Shown here piece after piece: positions 1-9,038 of a stretch of DNA of 64,000 nucleotides. How positions within the stretch are numbered: position 1 is the stretch's first letter; the number at the start of each line of letters is the position of its first letter. A model generated the notes under the pieces. It was not told the DNA's origin. It saw nothing but the letters and a program-made list of their open reading frames with translations, and did no database searches. Origin of the DNA: Mucilaginibacter paludis DSM 18603 (lineage in GTDB: Bacteria; Bacteroidota; Bacteroidia; Sphingobacteriales; Sphingobacteriaceae); assembly GCF_000166195.2 (NCBI RefSeq), contig NZ_CM001403.1, forward strand, positions 868,001-932,000, in the 5' to 3' direction. Both the position numbers and the translations under genes were made by a program.

Positions 1-381
1 TTCAATGATGCTGATGTAGTCTTTTATATGTGGTGAATGTTGAATAACATTCCAGGCTACTTCGTTAGTAGGAACCCCAACCAAACTTTTTCCGGGATAA
101 CCATAATGGTTGATCATTGCTTTCACTTGTAACATATTGAGCGAATCAACCCTTTGCATATCGTTAATCAAAAACATGAACAGGCCCTTGGACGACCTGC
201 CGAACAAATCGGCAACAGAATCGGCATTGCCTCCCCTGTTTAAAATTGTCTGAGCTTCGCGATACTTCTGATCAAGTACACCGATACTATCTAACTTCTT
301 TTTCAAAGAAACATTCAGCGTATTTTGTGCATGAGCAAAATTGAAAAAGCTTAATAAAACAATAATTAGTGCTATTCTCAT
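1..381 (-). CDS. Exported DUF6624-like protein, C-terminus cut by window edge
   Basis: The frame is open from an ATG at 381 to base 1, giving the first 127 residues. It begins with a Sec-type signal peptide (MRIALIIVLLSFFNFAHAQ), so the protein is exported. Further on come a segment HYGYPGKSLVG and then AWNVIQHSP. That order (a 'YGxPGKSLVG' turn followed by W-x-x-x-QH) resembles the DUF6624 family of Bacteroidota, whose function is unknown. This is recognition by eye of a short motif, so the family is moderately sure and no reaction can be assigned. It lies 53 bp after another small exported protein on the same strand and may share its transcript. Confidence 0.6.
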   Translation of the reverse strand, partial: MRIALIIVLLSFFNFAHAQNTLNVSLKKKLDSIGVLDQKYREAQTILNRGGNADSVADLFGRSSKGLFMFLINDMQRVDSLNMLQVKAMINHYGYPGKSLVGVPTNEVAWNVIQHSPHIKDYISIIE

Positions 382-434
382 AGTAAGTGATGCCGGTAGG
401 CAAAATTGGTATATTAAGGCGATGCAAAAAGCCC

Positions 435-872
435 TTAGTCAACATACTTTAATTTCTTCCTGCTATCCTGTATCTCAATCAGTTTCACCGTACTTAACGG
501 AATGGTTTTGATCACGAAAAAAAACCTGGATTGCGAGCCTTGTATCGAATCTCCTTTAACAAAAATACGGTCGAAATAAAACGTGGTCCTTTTGTTATTG
601 ACGTCGGTAAAACGAATTTCCAGGGCAGGGCTATTTTTTAGTAATACCGGATTTCCATCCTTATCTACGCATTTCACAGCATCTATCGGGTAAGTTTTGT
701 ATTTAACTACATCACCCATAGGCCCCTGTGTTTTCACCTGCTTAAATTTAGAGGTATCCCAAACAGCAAATTGTTGTTTAAAGCTCTCAACAGGAATGTA
801 ATACATTTTGCATGAGCTGATGAAAAACACCACCCCGATTGCAATGGCAGAAAGGATATGCTTTATTTTCAT
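435..872 (-). CDS. Small lipoprotein of unknown function
   Basis: A 145-residue protein with an N-terminal hydrophobic stretch ending in the lipobox ISSC (Cys about residue 21), so it should be lipid-anchored in the envelope. The mature part is basic and beta-rich in character (for example RFTDVNNKRTTFYFDRIFVKG) and has no motif I recognise. The start at 872 is the only one that keeps the signal sequence. It is the upstream partner of the DUF6624-like gene on the same strand. Confidence 0.6.
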   Translation of the reverse strand: MKIKHILSAIAIGVVFFISSCKMYYIPVESFKQQFAVWDTSKFKQVKTQGPMGDVVKYKTYPIDAVKCVDKDGNPVLLKNSPALEIRFTDVNNKRTTFYFDRIFVKGDSIQGSQSRFFFVIKTIPLSTVKLIEIQDSRKKLKYVD

Positions 873-1123
873 ATAACAAGGATAAGATCAAGGTTAAAAT
901 AGACGTAAATATAGAAAAAGCCTTTGGGCTTTACATCCAAAGGCTTTTAAAAGAATATGAATATTTTAAAATCATCATAACACGGCATAAACTTTTGGGC
1001 TCTATGACGTTTTGTATGGGCACTAAAAATTCGATTTGTAAGTGATAGGCTAAGCCAATATTTTACTAATGATATTTTTTGTGAAATCCCACTACTATTT
1101 TAAGATCTTATTTTTAATTTAAC

Positions 1124-1870
1124 CATTGATTATCAGCATCATAAACTTTTACAAGTAACAAACCTGGCCAGCCAAAAAAAAGCGATGATATTTTGAACCT
1201 TAGTGATCTTCTCTTGCACACAGGCAAAGTGCGCAAAGGCCGGACTGCGCGCCGGGCCGGGTTTGGCCTGTGGGCGGAAGGATCGGGCAGTCTTGACTTT
1301 TTGGTTCTTTTTTGTCAAGAAAAAGAACAAAGCCCTTCCCGCAGCGATTGAGCGTGCCGACGCTATAAATTATGAATACTGATTATCGGAACAAATAAGC
1401 ACATTGATAATCAGCGCACCTAATATGATGCATACTTAACGCTTTCAGAAGATCCCTCCTCGCGTCGGGATGACAAAGTGAAAAGAAAAAATGCATTGAT
1501 AATCAACAACTTAAATGAATTTCATTATAAGTAACGGACCCGGCCAACGGGAAAAAACAGGTATGACGTTGGGAACCTGTAGGCTATTTTGCGCAGAAAG
1601 AAATGTGCGCAAAAGCCTGACTGCACGCCGGGCCGGGTGTTGGCCTGTGGGTGGAAGGATCGGGCAGTCTTGATTTTTTTGGTTACTTTTTGTATCAAGA
1701 CAAAAAGTGACAAGCCCCTTCCCGCGGCGATTGAGCGGGCCGATGCTTTAAATTAAGAGCTCTGATTATTAACGCAAAATAAGCGATTGACAATCAGTGC
1801 ACTCAATATGCTGCATACTTACCGCGTGCAAAAGATCCCTCCTCCCGTCAGGATGACATGATGGAGAGAA
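1124..1870. repeat. Two tandem copies of a ~370-bp intergenic repeat
   Basis: Copy 1 runs from about 1124 to 1493 and copy 2 from about 1494 to 1870. Both open with a CATTGATWATCA segment, then carry a GC-rich core with GCCGGGCCGGG and GGAAGGATCGGGCAGTCTTGA, then CCCTTCCCGC and GCGATTGAGCG, and both end with AAGATCCCTCCTC, CGTC and GGATGACA. A third partial start may lie near 1880 (AAAATCAAAAACTTAAC). The copies have drifted by substitutions and small indels. Short frames inside them translate to similar peptides, but these are a by-product of the repeat. The rest of 873-1994 shows no gene. Mobility and function are unknown. Confidence 0.75.
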
Positions 1871-1994
1871 ATTTAGTACTGAAAATCAAAAACTTAACAA
1901 TGCGTCATTATAAACTGTAATTTATTGCTTTGTTTTTCAATTTAACCATACTACTCGTCAGAGAACCAACTTTTGCTCCATCACTCAAAAGCGG

Positions 1995-3863
1995 TTACAT
2001 TTTAGCAACAAAACCACCACTTGGGCGCAGCCTTATGGTTAATACATCGTGCTTTGTTACGGTTTGCTCTCGCCTGTCAACACTGTTATTGGTTGCCCCG
2101 TCATAAACAAGCGAAGCCTGAGTTTTCTTGTTCAAAAAATCCAGCGGAATTTTGATTTCCCGCTCATCCCCTCCATTCATTACACCTACCCACCAGGTAT
2201 CACCCTTACGGCGTGCAAAGGCCACTACATCGCCCATGCTGGTGCAAGGCAATACCCTGGTTTCGTCCCAGGTGGTAGGCAATTGCTGAAAAAGATCAAA
2301 CATCGGGCTATCCAGATAATACTGGTACTGATCGGCGAAGTGAGTGATGGGCGATAGGTAAACAATGGCCTGCGCAAACTCATGCGGCCAGGTAAATTTT
2401 GTACTTTCAAGTTCTTTAGGGTTCAATATCACCGCAGTAAAATCAGCCGGACCCGCCAGTAAGCGGGTGAAAGGCACCGTAACATCGTGCTGCGGCGGCA
2501 TAACACGGTTGTATCGCGTCATGTGGTACTCGTTGCCTCTTATGGCTTCCCTGGTCATATCGTTAGGATAAGTACGGCGCAGGCCCGTGGGTTTTACGCT
2601 GCCATGAAAGTTGAGCAGTAATTTTAAATCAGCGCAATCCTGCATAGTTTCGGCATACCACTGCATAATTTCGTCTGTAGCATCGGGTATAAAATCAATT
2701 TTAATTCCATCCGCACCAATAGCTTTAACCTTTTCCAGGTAGGCCTTGCGTTCCGGCGCTTTCCTAAACTCTTTCGAATCTACCCAAACCAATGATTTTA
2801 CGCCAACCGTTTTACCATAGTTAATCACTTCCTTCAATAAAGCCCACTGGTCTTTTCCGGGTTGTTGCCAGTAGCGCCATCCATCGTCAACAAGGTAATA
2901 CTCCCATTTTAGTTTCGCCGCGGCATCGTACCATTTTTTTTGGTCTTCGTACTTTGGCGAGCCAACACTCCACCATTGCCATAGGGCCCGCCCGGGTTTA
3001 ACCCACGAAAAATCGCTTCCTGCTGCCGGTGCCGGGCATAAATTGGTTACCAGGTCTGAGTTCACCAGTTCGTTCATTGATCGGGCTACAAGGGTGGTGC
3101 GCCATGGCGAAACTTGCTTTCCGTGATACATACCATTCAACGGAATTTGGGTGATTGCAGGTTTGATGTCCCAGCCACTTTTTGCGAACGGGAAGTTTAC
3201 ACTCAATACATTACCGTTACGAACCAGCGCCATATCCGAAAAATTTTCGCAGTCGGCCTCCGCTATCGAAACATAGTAGCCGCCAGCTTCAAAAGTAACC
3301 GGCGACATGATGGTTTTTCCTTCTGGAATTTTTGCTACAGGGGTTACGTAGTTTAAACCCTCATAACTTTGATGAAAATCGGCCCAGGCAATTTTAGTAA
3401 CTTTATCGGGCAGGCTCCAGGCTGTGTACTCGCCATCAATATGTTTGGATTCGACTGGGATTGTATAACGAATAGCAACGCCGTCATTATAAACACGAAC
3501 GATGATGCTGAATTTACGGCCTGATGCTGCAACGGGGATATCTGCCTCGTTGGCGCGGTTATACGCCACGCTGTGGTTTCCTAAAATTGCATAACTTTCA
3601 TTGATGGTGCTTAGCACCGCTGTACCGCTTATCTGCGCATTGTCGCCCAAATCGGTATTATCAACCTTTAAACCCAGTGCAGAGGGTTTGATAATGGGAG
3701 TATTACCCGCCCGAACGGAGTAAACAAGCTTTTTATCCGTTGTGAAAACACTTAATGACAAGCGCTTATCCGGACTGTTGATAGTAACGGCCTGGCCTTG
3801 CGCAAATGCGCTTTTTACAGTTATTAAAAACAAAAAAGTCAGTAGGGTATTAAATGCTTTCAT
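1995..3863 (-). CDS. GH97 glycoside hydrolase (alpha-galactosidase-type, retaining)
   Basis: A 622-residue secreted glycoside hydrolase of family 97 (relatives of SusB). I take the ATG at 3863 (MKAFNTLLTF), which gives a clean signal peptide ending AFA; an in-frame ATG ten codons upstream would spoil it. The order is the N-terminal beta-sandwich, the TIM barrel with YYLVDDGWRYW and GADGIKIDF, and a C-terminal beta domain. Asp390 in KIDF is where retaining GH97 enzymes carry the nucleophile. The motif NFHGSVKPTG has Gly where inverting SusB-type enzymes have a catalytic Glu. Alpha-galactosidase-like retaining activity is therefore more likely than SusB-type alpha-glucosidase. It follows the GH3 gene by 89 bp on the same strand. 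Confidence 0.88.
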   Translation of the reverse strand: MKAFNTLLTFLFLITVKSAFAQGQAVTINSPDKRLSLSVFTTDKKLVYSVRAGNTPIIKPSALGLKVDNTDLGDNAQISGTAVLSTINESYAILGNHSVAYNRANEADIPVAASGRKFSIIVRVYNDGVAIRYTIPVESKHIDGEYTAWSLPDKVTKIAWADFHQSYEGLNYVTPVAKIPEGKTIMSPVTFEAGGYYVSIAEADCENFSDMALVRNGNVLSVNFPFAKSGWDIKPAITQIPLNGMYHGKQVSPWRTTLVARSMNELVNSDLVTNLCPAPAAGSDFSWVKPGRALWQWWSVGSPKYEDQKKWYDAAAKLKWEYYLVDDGWRYWQQPGKDQWALLKEVINYGKTVGVKSLVWVDSKEFRKAPERKAYLEKVKAIGADGIKIDFIPDATDEIMQWYAETMQDCADLKLLLNFHGSVKPTGLRRTYPNDMTREAIRGNEYHMTRYNRVMPPQHDVTVPFTRLLAGPADFTAVILNPKELESTKFTWPHEFAQAIVYLSPITHFADQYQYYLDSPMFDLFQQLPTTWDETRVLPCTSMGDVVAFARRKGDTWWVGVMNGGDEREIKIPLDFLNKKTQASLVYDGATNNSVDRREQTVTKHDVLTIRLRPSGGFVAKM

Positions 3864-3952
3864 TGGTATCCTTGTTACTTGGAGTATGAGCACTGTGCTG
3901 CACAGTTTTTAAAAGTAAATAAATTATTGCAACTATGGTATATTCAGCTTCA

Positions 3953-6118
3953 TCACTTCACTTTAAAAACCGCACTCAGCTTCTTATCCTCAGAATCACT
4001 CCCCAGATACACGGTATAATTACCCGGATAAAGCTCAAATTGATGTTTGCTGCTGTTCCACTTTTGCAGTTCGGTGACAGGTATACTGATGCTGGCCAAA
4101 CTTGTGGAACCTTTATTTAAGGTAATGCGTTTAAAACCCTTTAACTCCTTTAATGGCATCCGGTTTAAAGTAGGGTAGCCAATGTATGCTTGTACCACTT
4201 CGTCGGCACTGATGTTGCCTGTGTTTTTTACAACCACCGAAAGCTGGATAGTATCTTTAGCGCTGTAACTTGTTTTAGGCTGTTGCTGCCACTGATAGTT
4301 AAAAGTAGTATAGCTTAAACCAAAACCAAAGGGATATTGCACCGCCCCGGCAAAGTAACGGTAAGTGCGGCCCTTCATGCTATAGTTGTTGTAGGCGGGC
4401 AAATCATTAACCGAATTATAAAAAGTTAAGGGTAAATGGCCCGATGGCGAAATCTTGCCAAATAAAATATCGGCAAGCGCATTTCCGCCCTGTTCGCCTG
4501 GGTACCAGGCCAATATAACGGCGTCTGCATAAGGTGCAATAGCTGCAATATCAACATCGCTACCACTGGTTACCACGGCTATAATGGGCTTTTTAACCGA
4601 TTTGCGCAAGGCTTTCATAAAAGCAATATCGCCGGCAGGCAAACTTAAATCTTTCTTATCTCCGCCCGTTTGCGATAGAAATGCGTCGCCAGCCTCCCCT
4701 TCTAAAACCGGGGTTAATCCTATTACGGCCACCGTTACATCGGCATTACCGGCTCCCCAAATTCCGCCAAAATGCGTGGTATCACGGTAGTCTGCGCCAA
4801 GGTCGTATTCTACCCTTGTGCCTTTGTCTACGGCGGCGGTTATCCCTTCAACAAAATTAACAGCTTTGCTGCTCACACCGTGGTAACTGGCTACCAGGGC
4901 ATCTAACGACGCCGCGTTCGGCCCTACTACCATTATGCTCGAGTAGTTTTGCATTTTGAGTGGTAAAATTTGCTTGTCGTTTTTTAAAAGCACCATACTT
5001 TTTTGCGCCATTTGGCGGGCCAGCATCACGTGGCTGTCGTTATGAATGCTGTCGGCGCCGAAGCTGTAAAACGGTGATGATGATGGCGCATCAAAAAAAC
5101 CCAATTTAAATTGGGTTGATAAAACTGCCGCTAAGGCCGCATCCACCTGCTTCTCGGTCAGTAATTTATTGTTAATGGCGTTGATGATATCGGTTTGAAA
5201 TATGCTCGAGCAATCCAGGTCTACACCCGCCTTAATGGCTGCGGCGGCAACCTCCATCCTATTGGGCAACACTTTGTGGGTTTTGTAAACATCGTCCAGG
5301 GCACCGCAGTCGGTTACTACATGCCCTTTAAAGCCCCATTCTTTAATCACAATGTCGTTCACCAAGGTTTTGTTGATAGAATTGGGCACACCGTTTACGC
5401 GGTTATAGGCCGTCATGATAGATTCTACGCCGCCATCTACCAAACTTTTAAAGGCATAGAGGTAGGTATCGCGTAAATCTTTCTCGTCAACCAGGGCGTC
5501 AAAATAATCCCTTTCGCCTTCGGGGCCGCTATGGGCTACAAAGTGTTTGGCCGTTGCCGATGTTTTTAAATGCAGGGGATCTGTACCTTGCAGGCCATGC
5601 ACATAGGCATTACCCATTTTACTGGTTAAAAACGGATCTTCGCCATAGGTTTCCTGCCCGCGGCCCCAACGCGGATCGCGAAAAATATTAATATTGGGCG
5701 ACCAAAACGTGAGCCCCATATATTGCAAATGCCTGCCCATAGCGGTTGATAAATTGTACTTGGCCCTGGCCTCGGTTGATACTACGTTGGCAACCTGCTT
5801 AACCAGGTTATCATCAAAAGTTGCAGCCATAGCAATAGCTTGCGGAAAAATAGTGGCTTCGCCGGCGCGGGCCACACCGTGCAGCCCTTCGTTCCACCAG
5901 TTATAGGCCGGGATATTTAAACGCGGCACAGCCTGGCTGCGATAGCCCAGCAGCGAAACCTTTTCGGCAAGCGTCAACCTCGAAATCAGGTCCTGCACAC
6001 GCGTGCTAAGCTTTTTATCGGGGTTTCTATAAATCGGTATTTGCTGGCAAAATGCTGTTTTAATAAGGCCCAAACTGGTGAGGACGGCAAAAATTATCCA
6101 AATTTTTTTATACTTCAT
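3953..6118 (-). CDS. GH3 beta-xylosidase/beta-glucosidase
   Basis: A 721-residue periplasmic family 3 glycoside hydrolase that releases terminal beta-linked sugars. The start at 6118 (MKYKKIWIIF) leaves a proper signal peptide ending FCQ. The N-terminal barrel has WWNEGLHGVARAG and the long motif around RDPRWGRGQETYGEDP, both typical of the beta-xylosidase branch. The nucleophile is the Asp of VVTDCGAL (about residue 270). The alpha/beta sandwich follows, and a fibronectin III-like domain closes the protein (about residues 630-710). It leads the GH97 gene and diverges from the GH2 operon across about 240 bp. Xylosidase versus glucosidase cannot be settled by eye. Confidence 0.9.
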   Translation of the reverse strand: MKYKKIWIIFAVLTSLGLIKTAFCQQIPIYRNPDKKLSTRVQDLISRLTLAEKVSLLGYRSQAVPRLNIPAYNWWNEGLHGVARAGEATIFPQAIAMAATFDDNLVKQVANVVSTEARAKYNLSTAMGRHLQYMGLTFWSPNINIFRDPRWGRGQETYGEDPFLTSKMGNAYVHGLQGTDPLHLKTSATAKHFVAHSGPEGERDYFDALVDEKDLRDTYLYAFKSLVDGGVESIMTAYNRVNGVPNSINKTLVNDIVIKEWGFKGHVVTDCGALDDVYKTHKVLPNRMEVAAAAIKAGVDLDCSSIFQTDIINAINNKLLTEKQVDAALAAVLSTQFKLGFFDAPSSSPFYSFGADSIHNDSHVMLARQMAQKSMVLLKNDKQILPLKMQNYSSIMVVGPNAASLDALVASYHGVSSKAVNFVEGITAAVDKGTRVEYDLGADYRDTTHFGGIWGAGNADVTVAVIGLTPVLEGEAGDAFLSQTGGDKKDLSLPAGDIAFMKALRKSVKKPIIAVVTSGSDVDIAAIAPYADAVILAWYPGEQGGNALADILFGKISPSGHLPLTFYNSVNDLPAYNNYSMKGRTYRYFAGAVQYPFGFGLSYTTFNYQWQQQPKTSYSAKDTIQLSVVVKNTGNISADEVVQAYIGYPTLNRMPLKELKGFKRITLNKGSTSLASISIPVTELQKWNSSKHQFELYPGNYTVYLGSDSEDKKLSAVFKVK

Positions 6119-6359
6119 TTGATAGTTGGTAATGTGTTTATTATACAAGGCGCATTAATTTTTATCCCTTAGCATCAACATAAAATCAGGCATTAAATAG
6201 CTCCTTGTGTTCTTTATGCAAAATATGACCCTAAAAACTGCGTTATGAACTTAAATTCTATTAGGGTAATCACTTCGCCTATATGGTTCTTTTAATTTAA
6301 CTGCATTAAAAAGGGATAAAAACAGGTGTTAAACGTATAAAAGCAATAAATTCATATCA
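6119..6359. other. Divergent intergenic region between GH3 and the GH2 operon
   Basis: An AT-rich 241-bp stretch between two outward-facing glycosidase transcription units, so it should hold both promoters. I could not pick out a convincing Bacteroidota -33/-7 pair or an inverted repeat, and the 36-bp element found further right is absent. Confidence 0.4.
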
Positions 6360-9023
6360 ATGACTAAACATATATCCTTAAAAAAACAATTTCTGTTAAC
6401 TCCTATCCTTTTTTTTATATTTTTTTCGGCTTTCAAAGTGTTTGGCCAGGCCAAATATGAACTAAATAGCGGTTGGGTTTGTAAAAAGAAAGGCGATTTA
6501 AAGGCTGATGGCCCACAAATTTCTAAAACAGATTTTTCACTGCAATCCTGGATGCAAGCTACCGTACCGGGTACCGTGCTCACTACCCTGCTTAACAATA
6601 AAAAAGTACCCGATCCTTTTTGGGGAATGAACAATAACCTGATTAAAGATATTTATTATACCGGCAGCGATTATTATACCTACTGGTTTGTTAAAGATTT
6701 TGAACAAGCCCTACCAGCTGCCGACGGACAAGTTTATTTGAATTTAAGGGGTGTAAATTACAGCTGCGAGGTTTATTTAAACGGCAAAAAGCTAAACGAT
6801 AAAACCCATTACGGGATGTTTTTGCGCCAGGCCTATAACATTACGCCCCTGCTTAACAAAGGCGGCAAAAACCGCCTGGCAGTTTTGGTTTACCCACCCG
6901 ACCCGGCAGGCGAACCCAATGGCGGGCAGGGCGGCGATGGCCGTATTGCTAAAAACGTGGGCCTGCAATATACCGCCGGCTGGGACTGGATACAACCCAT
7001 CCGCGACCGTAACACGGGCATATGGGACAAAGTGACTATTGAAACTACAGGAGCCGTACAGGTATCTAACCCGCACGTTATAACTTTGGTGCCGGGCCTA
7101 AGGCAGGTTAATGGTAAGCAACAACCGGCAAGTATCAAGGTATCGGCCCAGCTTACTAACCCTACAAGCAAAGCGGTGTCGGGCGTATTGCAATACCTCA
7201 TCGGCAATGATAAAGTAGTTAAAAATGTGCTGCTTAAACCCCATACAACAGTAGAAGTTAAGCTTAGTGATTTTACGCTGAAAGACCCTAAACTATGGTG
7301 GCCAAACGGCTACGGAACGCCTTACTTGTATAAAACCAATATTCAGTTTTTAATTGGGGATAAAGTTTCTGATCAGCAGAGCATCAACGTTGGCGTACGC
7401 GAGCTGCAAACCAGCTGGAACGGGCAAACCAAAAGCCTTGAAGTTGCGATTAACGGTCAAAAGATATTTATTAAAGGTGGTAACTGGATCATCTCGGATG
7501 CTATGCTGAGGTTCACAAACCAAAGGTATGATTCAGAGGTGCGCTTTCACCGCGATATGAATTTAAACCTGATCCGTATATGGGGCGGTGCTTTGGTTGA
7601 GCGCCCCGAGTTTTACGATGCCTGCGACAAATATGGTATGCTGGTTTTCCAGGATTTCTGGATGTCGGGCGATGCGAACGGGCGATGGGACGACCCAATG
7701 AAAAAGGAGGATCAATGGACCAGGCGTAAATATCCCGACGATCATCAGCTTTATCTTGCTTCCGCTGCTGACCAGATTAAACTGGTTCGCAACCATCCAT
7801 CATTGGCCATTTGGTGCGGCGGTAACGAAATTACACCACCAGAAGATATTTTATTGGCGCTGCGCGATACCTTGCTGCCTAAACTTGATGGAACGCGATG
7901 GTTTGCCGAGTATTCCAATTCGGATAAAATGTCGTTAAATACCATTGGCGGCAACGGCGACGGCCCCTACACCATCCAGCCCGACTCGTCTTTCTGGCGC
8001 ACGCATACTTATCCTTTCAACTCCGAGGTAGGCTCGGTAGGCCTAAGCGACTATGAATCGCTCAAGCGTTTTATCCCGAAAGAAAATTTAATAGCGCCTC
8101 AGTTTTCCGCAGCAAACAACACCACCAAAACAGATTCGGTATGGGATTACCATAAATACATTGGTTATGATGCATCGGTAGATGCCTACGGTAAGCCAAC
8201 AGATACAAAGGATTTTGCCGATAAGGCACAACTGGTTAACTATAACCAGTACCGCGCATTAATAGAAGGCTTTAGCGCGCACATGTGGGATTGGTATACC
8301 GGCGTAATGATATGGAAAACGCAAAACCCCTGGACTGCCATGCGGGGCCAGATGTATGATTACTACCTTGACCCTAACGCCTGCCTGTACGGCCTTAAAC
8401 AAGGTGGCGAACCACTACACGTAATGTACAACCCACTGGATGGCATGGTAACCATTGTAAACAACTCGTTTGAAACCAAACGGGACATGATGCTGATTGT
8501 TACAACCCTTGATATGAATGGAAAGGAAAAAAACGTCGTCAAAGTTTTTGAGGAGATACTGCCATCAACAGTAAAAGGCTATGCAGCTATTAAAAACAAA
8601 ATTAATATCGCCGCCAAGGCTGATGGCATCTTTTTGTCGCTCCGCTTACTGAATCTGCATCAGGATATTTTAAGCGATAACCTTTATTGGTTGCCCAACG
8701 CTAAAGGCATTTACAGCGGATTGCAAAAAATGCCACCATCAAAGCTGAACCTATCGGCCCACTTGGTGTCGGCAGGTAAAGTACAGGTTGTTTTAAGCAA
8801 TCCTGCAGACGCGCCGGTTGCATTCTTCAATCGCTTATCCTTAGTAAAAGCAGAATCGAATGAAAGATTACTGCCTGTTTTTTATTCGGACAATTACGTT
8901 TCTGTATTGCCTGGCGAACAGAAAACCATCATGATAGATTATGATGCCGCCACGTTTACAAAATTGCCCTTGTTAGCTGTCAGCGGGTGGAATCTGGAAG
9001 CTAAAACCATAAAAATCAATTAA
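6360..9023 (+). CDS. GH2 exo-beta-mannosidase-like enzyme
   Basis: An 887-residue secreted family 2 hydrolase, first gene of the plus-strand operon. A signal peptide (to about residue 30) is followed by the jelly-roll sugar-binding domain, an immunoglobulin-like domain, the TIM barrel from about residue 370, and C-terminal beta domains. NLIRIWGGALVERPEFYDAC and HPSLAIWCGGNE are typical of beta-mannosidases and exo-beta-glucosaminidases. Glu490 of the NE pair is the predicted acid/base and Glu556 in FNSEVGS the nucleophile. With GH125 and GH92 as operon partners, I favour removal of the beta-1,4-mannose of the N-glycan core. Exo-glucosaminidase is the main alternative. Confidence 0.87.
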   Translation: MTKHISLKKQFLLTPILFFIFFSAFKVFGQAKYELNSGWVCKKKGDLKADGPQISKTDFSLQSWMQATVPGTVLTTLLNNKKVPDPFWGMNNNLIKDIYYTGSDYYTYWFVKDFEQALPAADGQVYLNLRGVNYSCEVYLNGKKLNDKTHYGMFLRQAYNITPLLNKGGKNRLAVLVYPPDPAGEPNGGQGGDGRIAKNVGLQYTAGWDWIQPIRDRNTGIWDKVTIETTGAVQVSNPHVITLVPGLRQVNGKQQPASIKVSAQLTNPTSKAVSGVLQYLIGNDKVVKNVLLKPHTTVEVKLSDFTLKDPKLWWPNGYGTPYLYKTNIQFLIGDKVSDQQSINVGVRELQTSWNGQTKSLEVAINGQKIFIKGGNWIISDAMLRFTNQRYDSEVRFHRDMNLNLIRIWGGALVERPEFYDACDKYGMLVFQDFWMSGDANGRWDDPMKKEDQWTRRKYPDDHQLYLASAADQIKLVRNHPSLAIWCGGNEITPPEDILLALRDTLLPKLDGTRWFAEYSNSDKMSLNTIGGNGDGPYTIQPDSSFWRTHTYPFNSEVGSVGLSDYESLKRFIPKENLIAPQFSAANNTTKTDSVWDYHKYIGYDASVDAYGKPTDTKDFADKAQLVNYNQYRALIEGFSAHMWDWYTGVMIWKTQNPWTAMRGQMYDYYLDPNACLYGLKQGGEPLHVMYNPLDGMVTIVNNSFETKRDMMLIVTTLDMNGKEKNVVKVFEEILPSTVKGYAAIKNKINIAAKADGIFLSLRLLNLHQDILSDNLYWLPNAKGIYSGLQKMPPSKLNLSAHLVSAGKVQVVLSNPADAPVAFFNRLSLVKAESNERLLPVFYSDNYVSVLPGEQKTIMIDYDAATFTKLPLLAVSGWNLEAKTIKIN

Positions 9024-9038
9024 ATAAGAGCTTTAACT

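Noticed and set aside
1139-1713. Two short minus-strand frames with similar products (KTARSF...)
   Set aside because: They arise from the GC-rich core of the tandem DNA repeat, lack starts with plausible leaders, and differ by indels; the similarity is of the DNA repeat, not of a protein.
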